Shown in pieces: positions 32,039 to 39,941 of a stretch of 48,266 nt of DNA (its first letter is position 1; the number at the start of each line of letters is the position of its first letter). Source of the DNA: a virus; IMG/VR virus record IMGVR_UViG_3300050138_000304, positions 1 to 48,266 of that record. One strand, written 5' to 3'. Below the pieces are notes generated by a model. That model worked only from the letters and a program-made list of their open reading frames with translations. It made no database searches and was not told where the DNA came from. The translations under genes were made by a program, and so were the position numbers.

Positions 32039-32875
32039 ATGGGATTTGCACTGAAAAAGGGCGGCGGCTACTTGTCGAACGTGGACGCCACCATCGTCGG
32101 CTACTCGTTTCTGGTGGGCGACACGTCCGTCATGAAGAAGGGGGATCGCAAAGGGGAAGACTTTACACCGCTCTCGCTGGTGCCGGAGTTCCAGGTGGAC
32201 GGGGCGACGGACAGCCAGGAGATTCGGCTGCTGATTGGGGATGCCGAACGCTTTGGCAACGTCAGTAAGGACGGCCTGACGTTGGATACGCCGGGTACAC
32301 CCAATGGCGAAGCCATCTACGCCAGTTCGGAAGCCGGGATCTTTCTGGAATCGCTCATCACGCCTGCTGAAGGGGATGGATTCCCGGTGGATCAGTTTGC
32401 CGACCTCGATGATGCCACCAACCTGGAAGCCATGATCGGTACTCGGGTGCGGCTGGTGCGGCCCGTCAATGCCGAGAAGACGGCCAAGCAGGGTAAGCAG
32501 GTGAACGCCAACACCGGCAAGTCGTACGACCGCACCGATCTGAAGGTGCAGCGTATTTATGAGTTGCCCGACGGTAAGGTGGCCAAGAAGGGTGCGGCGA
32601 CGCCCGTTAAGGGGGCCAAGGGTAAGCCACAGGCAGCGTCGATTGATGATACGGCGCAGGCCGCTCTGGTGCGCTATCTGACGGATGCACCCAAGCAGTC
32701 CTTGATCGTCGGCAAGGTCCGCATGAAGGTGCTGACGGATGCGGCCTTCAAGGGCGACAACGACACACGGGATGCCGTCGTTGAGTACTTGCTGGACACG
32801 TACAACGTGGCGGCGATGGTCAAGGCGGATCTGGTGACGTACGACAAGAAGTCAGGGATGATCACGCTGACCTAA
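32039..32875 (+). CDS. Probable replication accessory, ssDNA-binding-like protein (278 aa)
   Basis: N-terminal residues include KKGGGYLSNVDATIVGYSFL, a beta-rich module with DNA-binding character, then a Lys/Ala-rich linker (about residues 155-205) and a small C-terminal helical domain (VEYLLDTYNVAAMVKADLV). The arrangement of an OB-like domain, basic linker and winged-helix-like end is typical of uncharacterised phage proteins encoded near ATPases and polymerase. It probably has a strong individual promoter (element J) and a good ribosome site, as an abundant single-stranded DNA-binding protein would need. The function is inferred. Confidence 0.5.
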   Translation: MGFALKKGGGYLSNVDATIVGYSFLVGDTSVMKKGDRKGEDFTPLSLVPEFQVDGATDSQEIRLLIGDAERFGNVSKDGLTLDTPGTPNGEAIYASSEAGIFLESLITPAEGDGFPVDQFADLDDATNLEAMIGTRVRLVRPVNAEKTAKQGKQVNANTGKSYDRTDLKVQRIYELPDGKVAKKGAATPVKGAKGKPQAASIDDTAQAALVRYLTDAPKQSLIVGKVRMKVLTDAAFKGDNDTRDAVVEYLLDTYNVAAMVKADLVTYDKKSGMITLT

Positions 32876-32979
32876 CGCACTACGCGCACATGGGGGTGCT
32901 GCGCCGCAAGGACAGACGCCAAGCAAGGGTGGGATAGCATGGCCCCACTTACCCCCACCAAAGTTGAGAAGGAGGCAGC

Positions 32980-34134
32980 ATGGCATGGAACTACGACGAG
33001 AACTGGATCAACACACGGGTCGGCCCCACCCTCAAAAGTCGATACGCACAGGCGGGACGTCCGGTGGGCGATGACGCCGGGTATTGTGTCTGGCCGTCTC
33101 GCGTGATGGTGGACATTTTCCAAGGCGGCATGGACCCGGAACTGTCCTTGGCGAAACACGACCGCGAGTTGTGTGAGGCGTTGGGGATTACGCTCCCTTT
33201 CCCCCAAGCCCCTAGTCAGTCGATGTTGCAATTCGGCAACCTCACGGGCCAGGGGCTAACTGTGCACTCAACCAAATACGGCGATTTCCCGTGGTGGCCG
33301 GGCTGCTGGGCGTGGCTTGACGCAACCACACGCGCAGAAGTGGCGCCCCAGTTGATTGCGAATGGCGACGACATCCTGCTGATCACAATTCCGATTGGGG
33401 ATGCGTTGTACGATGAACCGGCGCCCAACTTCTATACGGCGGATAAGTTTGGCCCGCTGGATATGACGAGTGGGTTGACGCAGATTGATCCGGGGTTTGT
33501 GGCGCTGATTGAAGAAGCCATCGGCACCTTCGGTTTTAAGGGGGTGTGGGTCGGGTTCCCCGCGGAAAGTGGAGCACAGGACCCTAATGGGCACTGCCAC
33601 GGCTACAATGTTAGTATGGCGCTGCGTCCCCTGCTGATGCATGCGTTAGCCGCATCGTCCAAGGCGGACCTCAATCAGTATGTGGCGAAGCTGTTATTGT
33701 GGGACTCAGTGTTCTACGGTTGGTCACCAGCGGAACTGGGGGCGTGGTTCAACTCATCCTATGTGGTGGACCCGTGGAGTCTTTACGGCATGGAACATCA
33801 AACGGGGCATATCCCGGATGGGGAAGCGGTGGCGGCGTGGCAACCCTATGGTAACATGTTCCACTGCAAACTCCTTCTGGGCGAATTTGACGACGGGCGG
33901 TTCGATGATAGCGTGTGGCAAATCCTGGGACGCTGCCTACCGCCCGGTCAGTACAAACGACCCGTGGATCAGCCCAGTGGGGATGACCCGAACCCGCCGT
34001 ATCATCTTGTGAATGGGTGTGCGTATCGGGTGTTCGAATACCACATGTATGATGGCGTGCGCGGGTTTCCTGTTGCGCAAATTCTCAACGATCGATCGAA
34101 GTTCGTGGCGATGGGCGCCCCGAATGTGTGTTAG
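32980..34134 (+). CDS. Unrecognised 384-aa protein, aromatic-rich
   Basis: No family is recognised. The protein is rich in Trp, Tyr and Phe, with several blocks that look like a folded enzyme: 'DFPWWPGCWAWLDATTRAEV', IANGDDILLITIPIGDALYD, 'TFGFKGVWVGFPAESG', DPNGHCHGYNVSMALRPLLM and 'GCAYRVFEYHMYDGVRGF'. There is no signal peptide. Its strands and helices alternate in a way compatible with a TIM-barrel hydrolase, but no catalytic pair can be claimed. Its ribosome site (AGAAGGAGGCAGC) is strong, suggesting high expression. It is flanked by replication genes on one side and small membrane or helical proteins on the other, which does not decide its role. Confidence 0.6.
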   Translation: MAWNYDENWINTRVGPTLKSRYAQAGRPVGDDAGYCVWPSRVMVDIFQGGMDPELSLAKHDRELCEALGITLPFPQAPSQSMLQFGNLTGQGLTVHSTKYGDFPWWPGCWAWLDATTRAEVAPQLIANGDDILLITIPIGDALYDEPAPNFYTADKFGPLDMTSGLTQIDPGFVALIEEAIGTFGFKGVWVGFPAESGAQDPNGHCHGYNVSMALRPLLMHALAASSKADLNQYVAKLLLWDSVFYGWSPAELGAWFNSSYVVDPWSLYGMEHQTGHIPDGEAVAAWQPYGNMFHCKLLLGEFDDGRFDDSVWQILGRCLPPGQYKRPVDQPSGDDPNPPYHLVNGCAYRVFEYHMYDGVRGFPVAQILNDRSKFVAMGAPNVC

Positions 34135-34145
34135 GGGGAGTGACT

Positions 34146-34463
34146 ATGTGGGCAAAATTTGAAGCGTTCGTGAAGATGTTTGCGCCGATGATCATTGCGG
34201 CGGTCGTGCCGAATGGGGCGGTGTTGGGTCCTGTGATTGCCGATGCGATTGTAGCGGCGGAAACGCTCCACGGGTCAGGCACGGGCTCGTCCAAGAAAGC
34301 GGCGGTGTTGGCTGCGGTGGGGGATGCGATTACGGTGTTGAACACGGCGAAGGGCACCGTGGTGATTGACCCAGCAACCGCGACAGCACAGGTCAGTACG
34401 GGTATTGACCTGACGATCGGCGTCATCAACGACATCAAGACGGCACAGGGCGCGGCGGCGTAA
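34146..34463 (+). CDS. Small Ala/Val-rich protein with hydrophobic N-terminal segment (105 aa)
   Basis: The start is ATG 34146, directly behind GGGGGAGTGACT. The N-terminal 35 residues are hydrophobic (MFAPMIIAAVVPNGAVLGPV) and could insert in a membrane; the rest is Ala/Thr/Val-rich and helical. It may be a membrane-associated or holin-like protein, but it lies away from the endolysin. No family is recognised. Confidence 0.6.
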   Translation: MWAKFEAFVKMFAPMIIAAVVPNGAVLGPVIADAIVAAETLHGSGTGSSKKAAVLAAVGDAITVLNTAKGTVVIDPATATAQVSTGIDLTIGVINDIKTAQGAAA

Positions 34464-34477
34464 TTCGGTAGATGGGG

Positions 34478-34515
34478 CGGCTCCGGCTTCTGGGAGAGGT
34501 CGGGGCCGTTCATTT
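34478..34515 (+). terminator. Possible terminator after the 384/105-aa unit
   Basis: CGGCTCCG and CGGGGCCG pair over 8 bp (one G-U) around a 15-base loop and are followed by TTCATTT. It lies in the 64-base gap between the 105-aa and 123-aa genes. The U-run is interrupted, so it is likely a partial terminator. Confidence 0.4.
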
Positions 34516-34527
34516 GTGGAGGCGTGA

Positions 34528-34899
34528 ATGAAAGACAAAGTTTTCGTGAGTGTGCTGATGGTTGCCATGTTGAGTGTGTCGGGGGTGGCGCAATCCCGGT
34601 TCTCCGTGGCAAACGTCTCACCCTACGTGGTGGCGATTGGTGGGAGTGTAGCCGATACTTACACCACCCTGCGGTGCGTCGGTGTCCCGGGTGTGTCCGA
34701 AACCAACCCGATTATCGGACACCACCCGAGTACGACTGCGGTGGTGTTGCTCGGCGTGGTGGGTGCGGCGTTGATTGTGGGGGCAATGGTCGGATTGCAG
34801 ACGCATGATCATGTCCGGCTGGCACGGGTTGCGGGGTATGTGCGGGGGAGTGTGGGCGTGGTTGCGGGCGTAAATAATTTCCGGGTGTGCCGTGAGTAG
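34528..34899 (+). CDS. Membrane/secreted small protein (123 aa)
   Basis: The N-terminus MKDKVFVSVLMVAMLSVSGV followed by AQ looks like a Sec signal peptide with cleavage near residue 22. A second hydrophobic segment (AVVLLGVVGAALIVGAMVGL) is a clear transmembrane helix around residues 70-90. It is therefore predicted to be envelope-located. A GGAGGCGTGA ribosome site precedes ATG 34528. Candidate roles include holin, superinfection exclusion or envelope modification; none is supported by a motif. Confidence 0.65.
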   Translation: MKDKVFVSVLMVAMLSVSGVAQSRFSVANVSPYVVAIGGSVADTYTTLRCVGVPGVSETNPIIGHHPSTTAVVLLGVVGAALIVGAMVGLQTHDHVRLARVAGYVRGSVGVVAGVNNFRVCRE

Positions 34900-35272
34900 C
34901 CCGGATGTCTCCCGTCTCGCCCAGCAGTGCGTAGAGGCGCTGCGAAACGTGCAAGGGGAATGGTGGTTCGATGTGCGCGACGGTGAGCCTTCATCGGACT
35001 GTGAAACAGCTTTAGACGCTCTTGCTGGCCCGTTGTCGTCCTTCGTGGCGGAGACGCAGCAGGCCCCGCCAGCCGGATGGCAGCCGATTGAGACGGCTCC
35101 GAAAACCGGCGCATGGATTCTGGTGTGTCACCACGCATGGGAATATCCAGAGATTGCAGGGTGGAACGGAAGGGCGTGGAAATCATATAGCGACGTAATC
35201 GAGTCGCCGAATTTGTGGATGCCGTTACCTCCGATGCCTAAGAAGGAGCCAGTAAATGACGCTCAACGATAA
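34892..35272 (+). CDS. DUF551 domain protein (126 aa)
   Basis: The C-terminal 65 residues carry the DUF551 pattern: 'GWQPIETAPKTGAWILVCHH', GWNGRAWKS and LWMPLPPMPK. DUF551 occurs in many phages and prophages and has no established function. The start is GTG 34892, overlapping the previous gene by eight bases. The N-terminal 55 residues are a separate helical segment. Confidence 0.8.
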   Translation: MSSPDVSRLAQQCVEALRNVQGEWWFDVRDGEPSSDCETALDALAGPLSSFVAETQQAPPAGWQPIETAPKTGAWILVCHHAWEYPEIAGWNGRAWKSYSDVIESPNLWMPLPPMPKKEPVNDAQR

Positions 35273-35513
35273 AGACGTGCGAAAGGCGTTTCGTGTCTGG
35301 TTCGCTGGCCTTACGCAGCAACAGCGCGTGGGCATTATTCGGGGACATCAACAGACTTTCAACGATGTGCTGGATATGCTGCACGGCGACGAGAGCGATG
35401 CCGATGTGCTCGAAGTGGCGCTTAACCGCATGACAGATGGATACGAAGCGGCAGCGCGCGCTGATAACTGTGACCGGATTGAACGGATGCCTACGGGAGG
35501 GAGATGGAAATGA
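35256..35513 (+). CDS. Hypothetical protein (85 aa)
   Basis: MTLNDKDVRKAFRVWFAGLT, then a long helical region with LDMLHGDESDADVLEVALNR. It overlaps the DUF551 gene by 17 bases, and AAGAAGGAGCCAGTAA gives a ribosome site. Mostly helical; no recognised domain. It is the second gene in the densely coupled small-gene operon. Confidence 0.6.
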   Translation: MTLNDKDVRKAFRVWFAGLTQQQRVGIIRGHQQTFNDVLDMLHGDESDADVLEVALNRMTDGYEAAARADNCDRIERMPTGGRWK

Positions 35514-35800
35514 CTGCGCTTGCCCACGAACTTCAACAGCGCATCACCACACTCTCTGCTGCCGGGGAGATTGGCCCACTCACGATTGAGCTACTGGACC
35601 GCGTGGTGTTGGCGCTCGACTCGGATGAAAACACGAAACGCGGCCAGTGTCTCGATGCCGTCTACGACAAGGTGTGCAACCTCATTTGCGACCTCGAAGT
35701 CCACGAGCACGCAGAGGACCGGGACGAGCGGCGTGTGTATGCAGGGATGCCACTTTCCGCCCTACGGAAAATCAGCAAGCGAATTGAGGAAACACGATGA
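35510..35800 (+). CDS. Hypothetical helical protein (96 aa)
   Basis: Starts in an ATGA overlap with the previous stop (ATG 35510 preferred over ATG 35504, which abuts the ribosome site GGGAGGGAG). MTALAHELQQRITTLSAAGE begins a helical protein with a charged C-terminal half. No domain is recognised. Confidence 0.6.
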   Translation: MTALAHELQQRITTLSAAGEIGPLTIELLDRVVLALDSDENTKRGQCLDAVYDKVCNLICDLEVHEHAEDRDERRVYAGMPLSALRKISKRIEETR

Positions 35801-35997
35801 GCCAGACAATCACACTCGTAGGAGCCGAGGATGTGCAAACGGCTGGGCACAACATGGAGCGGGCGGCGATCGAGATGACTCGTGCGGCGAGTCATCTCGC
35901 GGAATCATTAGCAGAACATCACCGCTGGGCCGATGATTGGCTGCTGCGACTGGCTGCCGTGTTAGAAGACGACATCACCGTGCGGAGACAGTCGTGA
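35797..35997 (+). CDS. Hypothetical helical protein (66 aa)
   Basis: ATGA overlap at the start. MSQTITLVGAEDVQTAGHNM, then a helix with HLAESLAEHHRWADDWLLRL. The latter resembles small membrane-peripheral helical proteins. Function unknown. Confidence 0.6.
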   Translation: MSQTITLVGAEDVQTAGHNMERAAIEMTRAASHLAESLAEHHRWADDWLLRLAAVLEDDITVRRQS

Positions 35998-36485
35998 GCG
36001 AAAAGGGCGTTTACTGGTGCAACCGCTGCCACAAGGTCATCTCGGCGTTCAGCGAACACGTCTATGGGGCAAGTGATGAGGTGCAGATTCACTCCAACAC
36101 AAACGGGGTGGCTGATGTCGCGTGTGGCGGCGAGGTCGAATGGCTGCAAGCCGAAAACAATGTCGATTCGCTCGACGGGTTTGGCTTCTGCAACCGACCG
36201 AGCGACCCGAATCGTGCAGGGGATGGCTACAACTGCGACCGCCCTTACAAGCATCTTGGGCCGCACTCGTGGGCCGAGCCTGCCGCCGAAGCCGCCCTCC
36301 TGCGCCTGCGGGAGCAGATGACGCAGTTGGTAACAGCATGGCGAACAGAGCAGGCTCTGTACCCGACTCACGACAGTGGCCTCTATGCTGCCGCCGCTGT
36401 TTCGTGCTGCGCCAATGAACTAGAAGCCGAGTTGCTCGCCCCACCGACTGATCAGGCGGGCGTGGTCCCCGAGGTCAAGCCGTGA
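35994..36485 (+). CDS. Small zinc-knuckle protein (163 aa)
   Basis: GTG start in a GTGA overlap. The N-terminus VYWCNRCHKVISAFSEHVYG has a CxxC and later residues include Cys-containing segments (GFCNRPSD, YNCDRPYKHLG), suggesting one zinc site. The C-terminal half is helical. The short conserved-looking block GPHSWAEPAAEAALLRLREQ is typical of small phage proteins. No function is assigned. Confidence 0.6.
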   Translation: MSEKGVYWCNRCHKVISAFSEHVYGASDEVQIHSNTNGVADVACGGEVEWLQAENNVDSLDGFGFCNRPSDPNRAGDGYNCDRPYKHLGPHSWAEPAAEAALLRLREQMTQLVTAWRTEQALYPTHDSGLYAAAAVSCCANELEAELLAPPTDQAGVVPEVKP

Positions 36486-36736
36486 CGCTGCTGCATCTCA
36501 CGGACTGGCAGGAGGACTGCCTGACCTACCGAGGCGAAGTACTGAGCGGCGTCGTTGCCCACTTCTGTTTTGATTGGGATGGCCTTCCTATAGACGAAAC
36601 GTGCATCGAGTGGCCGTGTGGTTGTCGCTTCTCGCGGTGGAGAATGGCGATTGCCTCCGTGCGCTCGTGGTTTGTGCATCGTCAATTTAATCGAGATTGT
36701 GCGGGCGTGGTCCCCGACAGCAAGGAGAAGCCGTGA
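36482..36736 (+). CDS. Small Cys-rich hypothetical protein (84 aa)
   Basis: GTGA overlap with the zinc-knuckle gene. Starts MTLLHLTDWQEDCLTYRGEV and includes CIEWPCGCRFSRWRMAIASV; the Cys-x4-Cys-x-Cys pattern may bind metal. Ends SKEKP. No known family. Confidence 0.6.
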   Translation: MTLLHLTDWQEDCLTYRGEVLSGVVAHFCFDWDGLPIDETCIEWPCGCRFSRWRMAIASVRSWFVHRQFNRDCAGVVPDSKEKP

Positions 36737-36969
36737 AGCCTAAAATTGACAAGAAAACCCACGCGCTCGCGACACGTATTGCCACGCGCCTATTCACCAA
36801 CGGCTGTGCGGAAATCGCTCAGCGGCTTGTGTTGACGGTAGATTATCCGGCTGGTCCTGGCGGGCGCGATCTTGGAGGTTGGTGCTTCAACGCGGCTGTA
36901 GATCAAATCGCGGAGCAGTTGAGTCTAGCGGCCCCCGCACCGCCCTATCAGAGACCGGAGCAGCCGTGA
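36733..36969 (+). CDS. Hypothetical protein (78 aa)
   Basis: GTGA overlap at its start (GTG 36733), preceded by AAGGAGAAGCC. Begins with VKPKIDKKTHALATRIATRL, a basic helical segment, followed by a second helix and a Pro-rich end. It is adjacent to the nuclease gene and might be its DNA-binding partner, but this is position only. Confidence 0.6.
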   Translation: MKPKIDKKTHALATRIATRLFTNGCAEIAQRLVLTVDYPAGPGGRDLGGWCFNAAVDQIAEQLSLAAPAPPYQRPEQP

Positions 36970-37532
36970 TCGTCACGCCAATCGCACATGGTCTAGACCT
37001 GTCCATATCCGATCTTGTACGTTCCCCCGGCGCCCACGCAAGCGACGTGTACAACGACTACTGGGCAAGGATGGACCCCGACCGCTACAACCACGATGGC
37101 CCGCCTAACACCCTCTTGATGGCGGTAGGGAGTGCATGGGAAAAGCACTTCGAATACCTGTTGCTGAAGAATGGGATTCTGGCGTCGCGGCCGGGAGAAC
37201 TGTTGTCGCCGGAGGGCATTGCCTACTCGCCTGATTTGATTATCTTCAATGGACATCCGCGGGTCGGAGAAATCAAATTTACGAGCATGTCGACGAAGGA
37301 TATGCCCACTGAGCCTACGAAGACGCTGCCACCCAAACTCGATAAGTATCTCGACCAGATGCGTCTGTACGCCTACTGGTTGGAGTTGACGCATGGGTGG
37401 CTCGCCATCGTGTTCAATTATCGCCCGTTCGCCCCCGAGTTGCTCTGCTTCAACCTGGAGTGGACGGAACGGGAATTGCGAGAAACGCATACACGGTTCA
37501 TGAATCATGCACGGCATCTCGGGCTCATTTAG
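36966..37532 (+). CDS. PD-(D/E)XK superfamily nuclease (188 aa)
   Basis: Carries the catalytic core of restriction-like nucleases: an upstream acidic residue in SAWEKHFEYL, then YSPDLIIF (Asp) and RVGEIKFTS (Glu-x-Lys), with a Tyr/Trp-rich helix (DQMRLYAYWLELTHGWLAIV). This is the arrangement of phage recombination and Cas4-like exonucleases. It probably resects or processes DNA ends during replication or recombination with the neighbouring RecA-like ATPase and ERCC4 nuclease. GTG 36966 is in a GTGA overlap. Confidence 0.75.
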   Translation: MIVTPIAHGLDLSISDLVRSPGAHASDVYNDYWARMDPDRYNHDGPPNTLLMAVGSAWEKHFEYLLLKNGILASRPGELLSPEGIAYSPDLIIFNGHPRVGEIKFTSMSTKDMPTEPTKTLPPKLDKYLDQMRLYAYWLELTHGWLAIVFNYRPFAPELLCFNLEWTERELRETHTRFMNHARHLGLI

Positions 37533-37543
37533 TGAGGGGGAGT

Positions 37544-37918
37544 ATGAAGCATCTGAAGTTTTACATCCTGGGTGGCATGTTGGCGGGGAGTCTGTTTGCA
37601 CTGGGGACGTTGTATGCGCGCCATCCGTGGGCCTCCATGAGCTACGGAGGCGGCGCAGTGGGGATGCTGGGCCTCCTAATAGAAATGGCCCTGTCCTCCA
37701 AGTATACGGGGTTTCGTCTCAAAGAAGGGACACTGTTGTTGCACCACTTTCTGAAGACGACGGCCACCTTGGTTGAAAAGACGAACGCCCCGGCGCTGTT
37801 GCCCATCTACATTTCGCACGAAACCCATCCGGTGCCCGCGACCGGCGTGTTCCTTGCAACAATCAATGGCGCACCCGCCTTGGTGGTGGATGCACAGGAG
37901 GCACATGGCCAAGTCTAA
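37544..37918 (+). CDS. Membrane-anchored hypothetical protein (124 aa)
   Basis: The start at ATG 37544 follows GTGAGGGGGAGT. The N-terminal 30 residues contain a transmembrane segment (FYILGGMLAGSLFALGTLYA) and a second hydrophobic stretch (GGAVGMLGLLIEMALSS). The C-terminal part is a mixed domain (FLATINGAPALVVDAQEA). Together with its overlap into the ATPase gene, it may tether replication proteins to the membrane. No family is recognised. Confidence 0.6.
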   Translation: MKHLKFYILGGMLAGSLFALGTLYARHPWASMSYGGGAVGMLGLLIEMALSSKYTGFRLKEGTLLLHHFLKTTATLVEKTNAPALLPIYISHETHPVPATGVFLATINGAPALVVDAQEAHGQV

Positions 37919-38675
37919 GGAGTCGTCGTGGGGGTCCTTCCAATCGGCTGCGGAAGCCGATAAGTTTCGTCTGATCTGGCGCTCGTGGGGCATGCAGAAG
38001 ACCGGCAAGAACCACTTCGGACTCACGGGTCCCGGTCCTGTCGCGGGCCTTTACTTTGACCCGGGTGGCGTGGAGGGCGTGGCCCAACAGTTCATGCGCC
38101 CGCCCCTTGGCCCCAAAGAGGTCATGATCAAGTCCTACCGCTTCAGCAAGGGCAAGATGAAGCAGGGCGATGCGATTGAAGTGCGTGATGAGTTTGAGGA
38201 GGATTTTCAGATCGCCCTTAAGCAGGCGCGCACCATCCAGATTGACGAGTCGGAGTTGTGGGAAGTGTATCGGTGGGCCGAGTTTGACGACGACTCGTCG
38301 GCACCCAAAGATTACAAACGCCTGAACAATGTGTATCGGTCAATGATCGCGGATGCGCTGGAACACGACGTCAACCTTCAGTTGATTCAGAAAGTCAAGG
38401 AAAAGTGGAGCACCATCGAGAAGGTGAACCGGGAGGGGCGCGTCGTGGCATCCCCGTATGGCACGGGGGTCATGGAGCCGTACGGAATGCGCGAGGTTGG
38501 GTTTCTGGTGCAGGCCAATCTGCGACACGGGTGGGACAAAGAGCGCGGGTTCTACGTGGACGTGGTGGATTGTCGGCAGAACATGGCGTTGGCGGGGGAG
38601 ACGTTTACGGATCTGGATGTGCCCACATTGGGCCAGTTGATTTTCCCGGAATCCGATGAATCGGTGTGGCTGTGA
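37905..38675 (+). CDS. RecA-like ATPase (AAA_24 type) with altered Walker A (256 aa)
   Basis: A phage recombination/replication ATPase. Residues 29-36 are GMQKTGKN, where the usual final Ser/Thr is Asn. It is followed by the family block HFGLTGPGPVAGLYFDPGG, and Walker B is IQIDES (111-116). The sequence then continues in the RecA-like core without extra domains. The altered P-loop may lower or regulate ATPase activity. The start is ATG 37905 after CAGGAGGCAC, overlapping the membrane protein gene by 14 bases. It is coupled to the ERCC4 nuclease by GTGA. Confidence 0.75.
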   Translation: MAKSKESSWGSFQSAAEADKFRLIWRSWGMQKTGKNHFGLTGPGPVAGLYFDPGGVEGVAQQFMRPPLGPKEVMIKSYRFSKGKMKQGDAIEVRDEFEEDFQIALKQARTIQIDESELWEVYRWAEFDDDSSAPKDYKRLNNVYRSMIADALEHDVNLQLIQKVKEKWSTIEKVNREGRVVASPYGTGVMEPYGMREVGFLVQANLRHGWDKERGFYVDVVDCRQNMALAGETFTDLDVPTLGQLIFPESDESVWL

Positions 38676-39427
38676 TTCTGATTGACGATCGCTCCGGGTC
38701 CGCTGACCTCCTGCCCGACCTGGAACGTGCCAACTTGCCCGTCTCACTGGTGCGCCTAGAGGCCGCAGATATGGCCTTCGACGGGCTCGGCGCCGGAGGC
38801 ACCTCGGTCGGCATTGGCATTGAACTGAAGCGGCTGGATGCCCGCAGCACCGATCTGGTGCAGAGTGTGGGGAGTGGGCGGCTCACGGGCGACCAGTTAC
38901 CGAAGATGCACGACCTGTACGACTACAAATGGGTGCTGGTTGAGGGCACGTGGCGGCATGACGATCAAGGGCGTATCGTCGTCTACAAGGGACCCCGACT
39001 CGGTTGGAAACCCATCCACGGCCGCATCACCGCCGACGAACTCGAAAAGCGCATGTTGACGTTGGAACTGTGCGCCGGGATGCACGTCCGCTACACCAAT
39101 AGCCGCCGCGATACGGTGCGCTTTGTGCAGAGTCTCTATCGGTTCTGGACGGACAAGGCGCTCGATAAGCATACGTCGCATCTGGCACAGCATGAACCCC
39201 CGGCCTTGACCTTCTATAGTGATACGCGTCAAGCCTTGATGAAGTGGCCGGGTGTCGGGCATAAGTTGTCGGCGGTGGCGGAACGGCGCTTCAAGAGTGT
39301 GCGGGCGGCAGCGATGGCGGGACCTGATGAGTGGGCAAACCTCACGACCGCGGATGATGACGGCAACGAGCGGAAGGTCGGCGCGAAAACCGCGGGGAAG
39401 ATTACCAACTTTTGTAGGGGGCTCTGA
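38672..39427 (+). CDS. ERCC4/XPF-type nuclease with helix-hairpin-helix (251 aa)
   Basis: The N-terminal half matches ERCC4 nucleases: ILIDDRSGS, DMAFDG, VGIGIELKRLD (catalytic E-x-K-x3-D-like) and SGRLTGDQLPKMHDLYDY followed by VLVEG. The C-terminal MKWPGVGHKLSAVAERRFKS is a helix-hairpin-helix DNA-binding motif. Such proteins cut branched DNA or flaps. GTG 38672 starts in a GTGA overlap; GTG 38666 is an alternative. The gene lies between the RecA-like ATPase and polymerase genes, consistent with recombination-dependent replication. Confidence 0.85.
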   Translation: MILIDDRSGSADLLPDLERANLPVSLVRLEAADMAFDGLGAGGTSVGIGIELKRLDARSTDLVQSVGSGRLTGDQLPKMHDLYDYKWVLVEGTWRHDDQGRIVVYKGPRLGWKPIHGRITADELEKRMLTLELCAGMHVRYTNSRRDTVRFVQSLYRFWTDKALDKHTSHLAQHEPPALTFYSDTRQALMKWPGVGHKLSAVAERRFKSVRAAAMAGPDEWANLTTADDDGNERKVGAKTAGKITNFCRGL

Positions 39428-39723
39428 TGACGGATGCGACAGGACACCACGATGTACGCCGGATGCCGAATTCACCATCACTGCCGGACTTGCGGCACTT
39501 TCAAGTGTTGCGGTACAAGATTGAAGGTGAAGGCACAGAGGTACTGGACATCTACGCGCACGGGTTAGAACTGGCGGAATCGGGCGCGATGACGTTCACC
39601 GAGTTCTCGTTGGTGGTCATTCAGGGTGGCGAGGAAAAGTTGGTGGGGCAGTACGTGCGGATCATTCCGCAGGGCGGGTTTTTGGATTGTTGGGAAGTCC
39701 GACCGAGCGCATTGGTCAACTAG
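39427..39723 (+). CDS. Hypothetical protein (98 aa)
   Basis: TGATG overlap with the nuclease gene. Begins MTDATGHHDVRRMPNSPSLP and then reads as small beta-rich domain (HFQVLRYKIEGEGTEVLDIY). No recognised family. Its place between two replication genes suggests a replication accessory. Confidence 0.6.
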   Translation: MTDATGHHDVRRMPNSPSLPDLRHFQVLRYKIEGEGTEVLDIYAHGLELAESGAMTFTEFSLVVIQGGEEKLVGQYVRIIPQGGFLDCWEVRPSALVN

Positions 39724-39736
39724 AAAGAGGCATACA

Positions 39737-39940
39737 ATGAAGGCCGAATGGGTTGAACAGGATGGTGCGCGCATGTGGAGGGGTGGAGGTTTCTCGTCCC
39801 ACGAATATGAAGCGGTAATCCGCGTCTCTTTCTCTTCAGCGGATATTGCAGCCCTACAGTCGCGGAATGTCCGTGACGCAATTCCCGCATTCAGAAACCA
39901 GATCAAGGACGTTCTTCTTGACCTTGTTAGCAAAGGGTAG
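39737..39940 (+). CDS. Hypothetical small protein (67 aa)
   Basis: The start is ATG 39737 after AGAAAGAGGCATACA (MKAEWVEQDGARMWRGGGFS). The rest is charged with a helical end (QIKDVLLDLVSKG). It ends one base before the polymerase start. No family is recognised. Confidence 0.6.
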   Translation: MKAEWVEQDGARMWRGGGFSSHEYEAVIRVSFSSADIAALQSRNVRDAIPAFRNQIKDVLLDLVSKG

Positions 39941-39941
39941 G

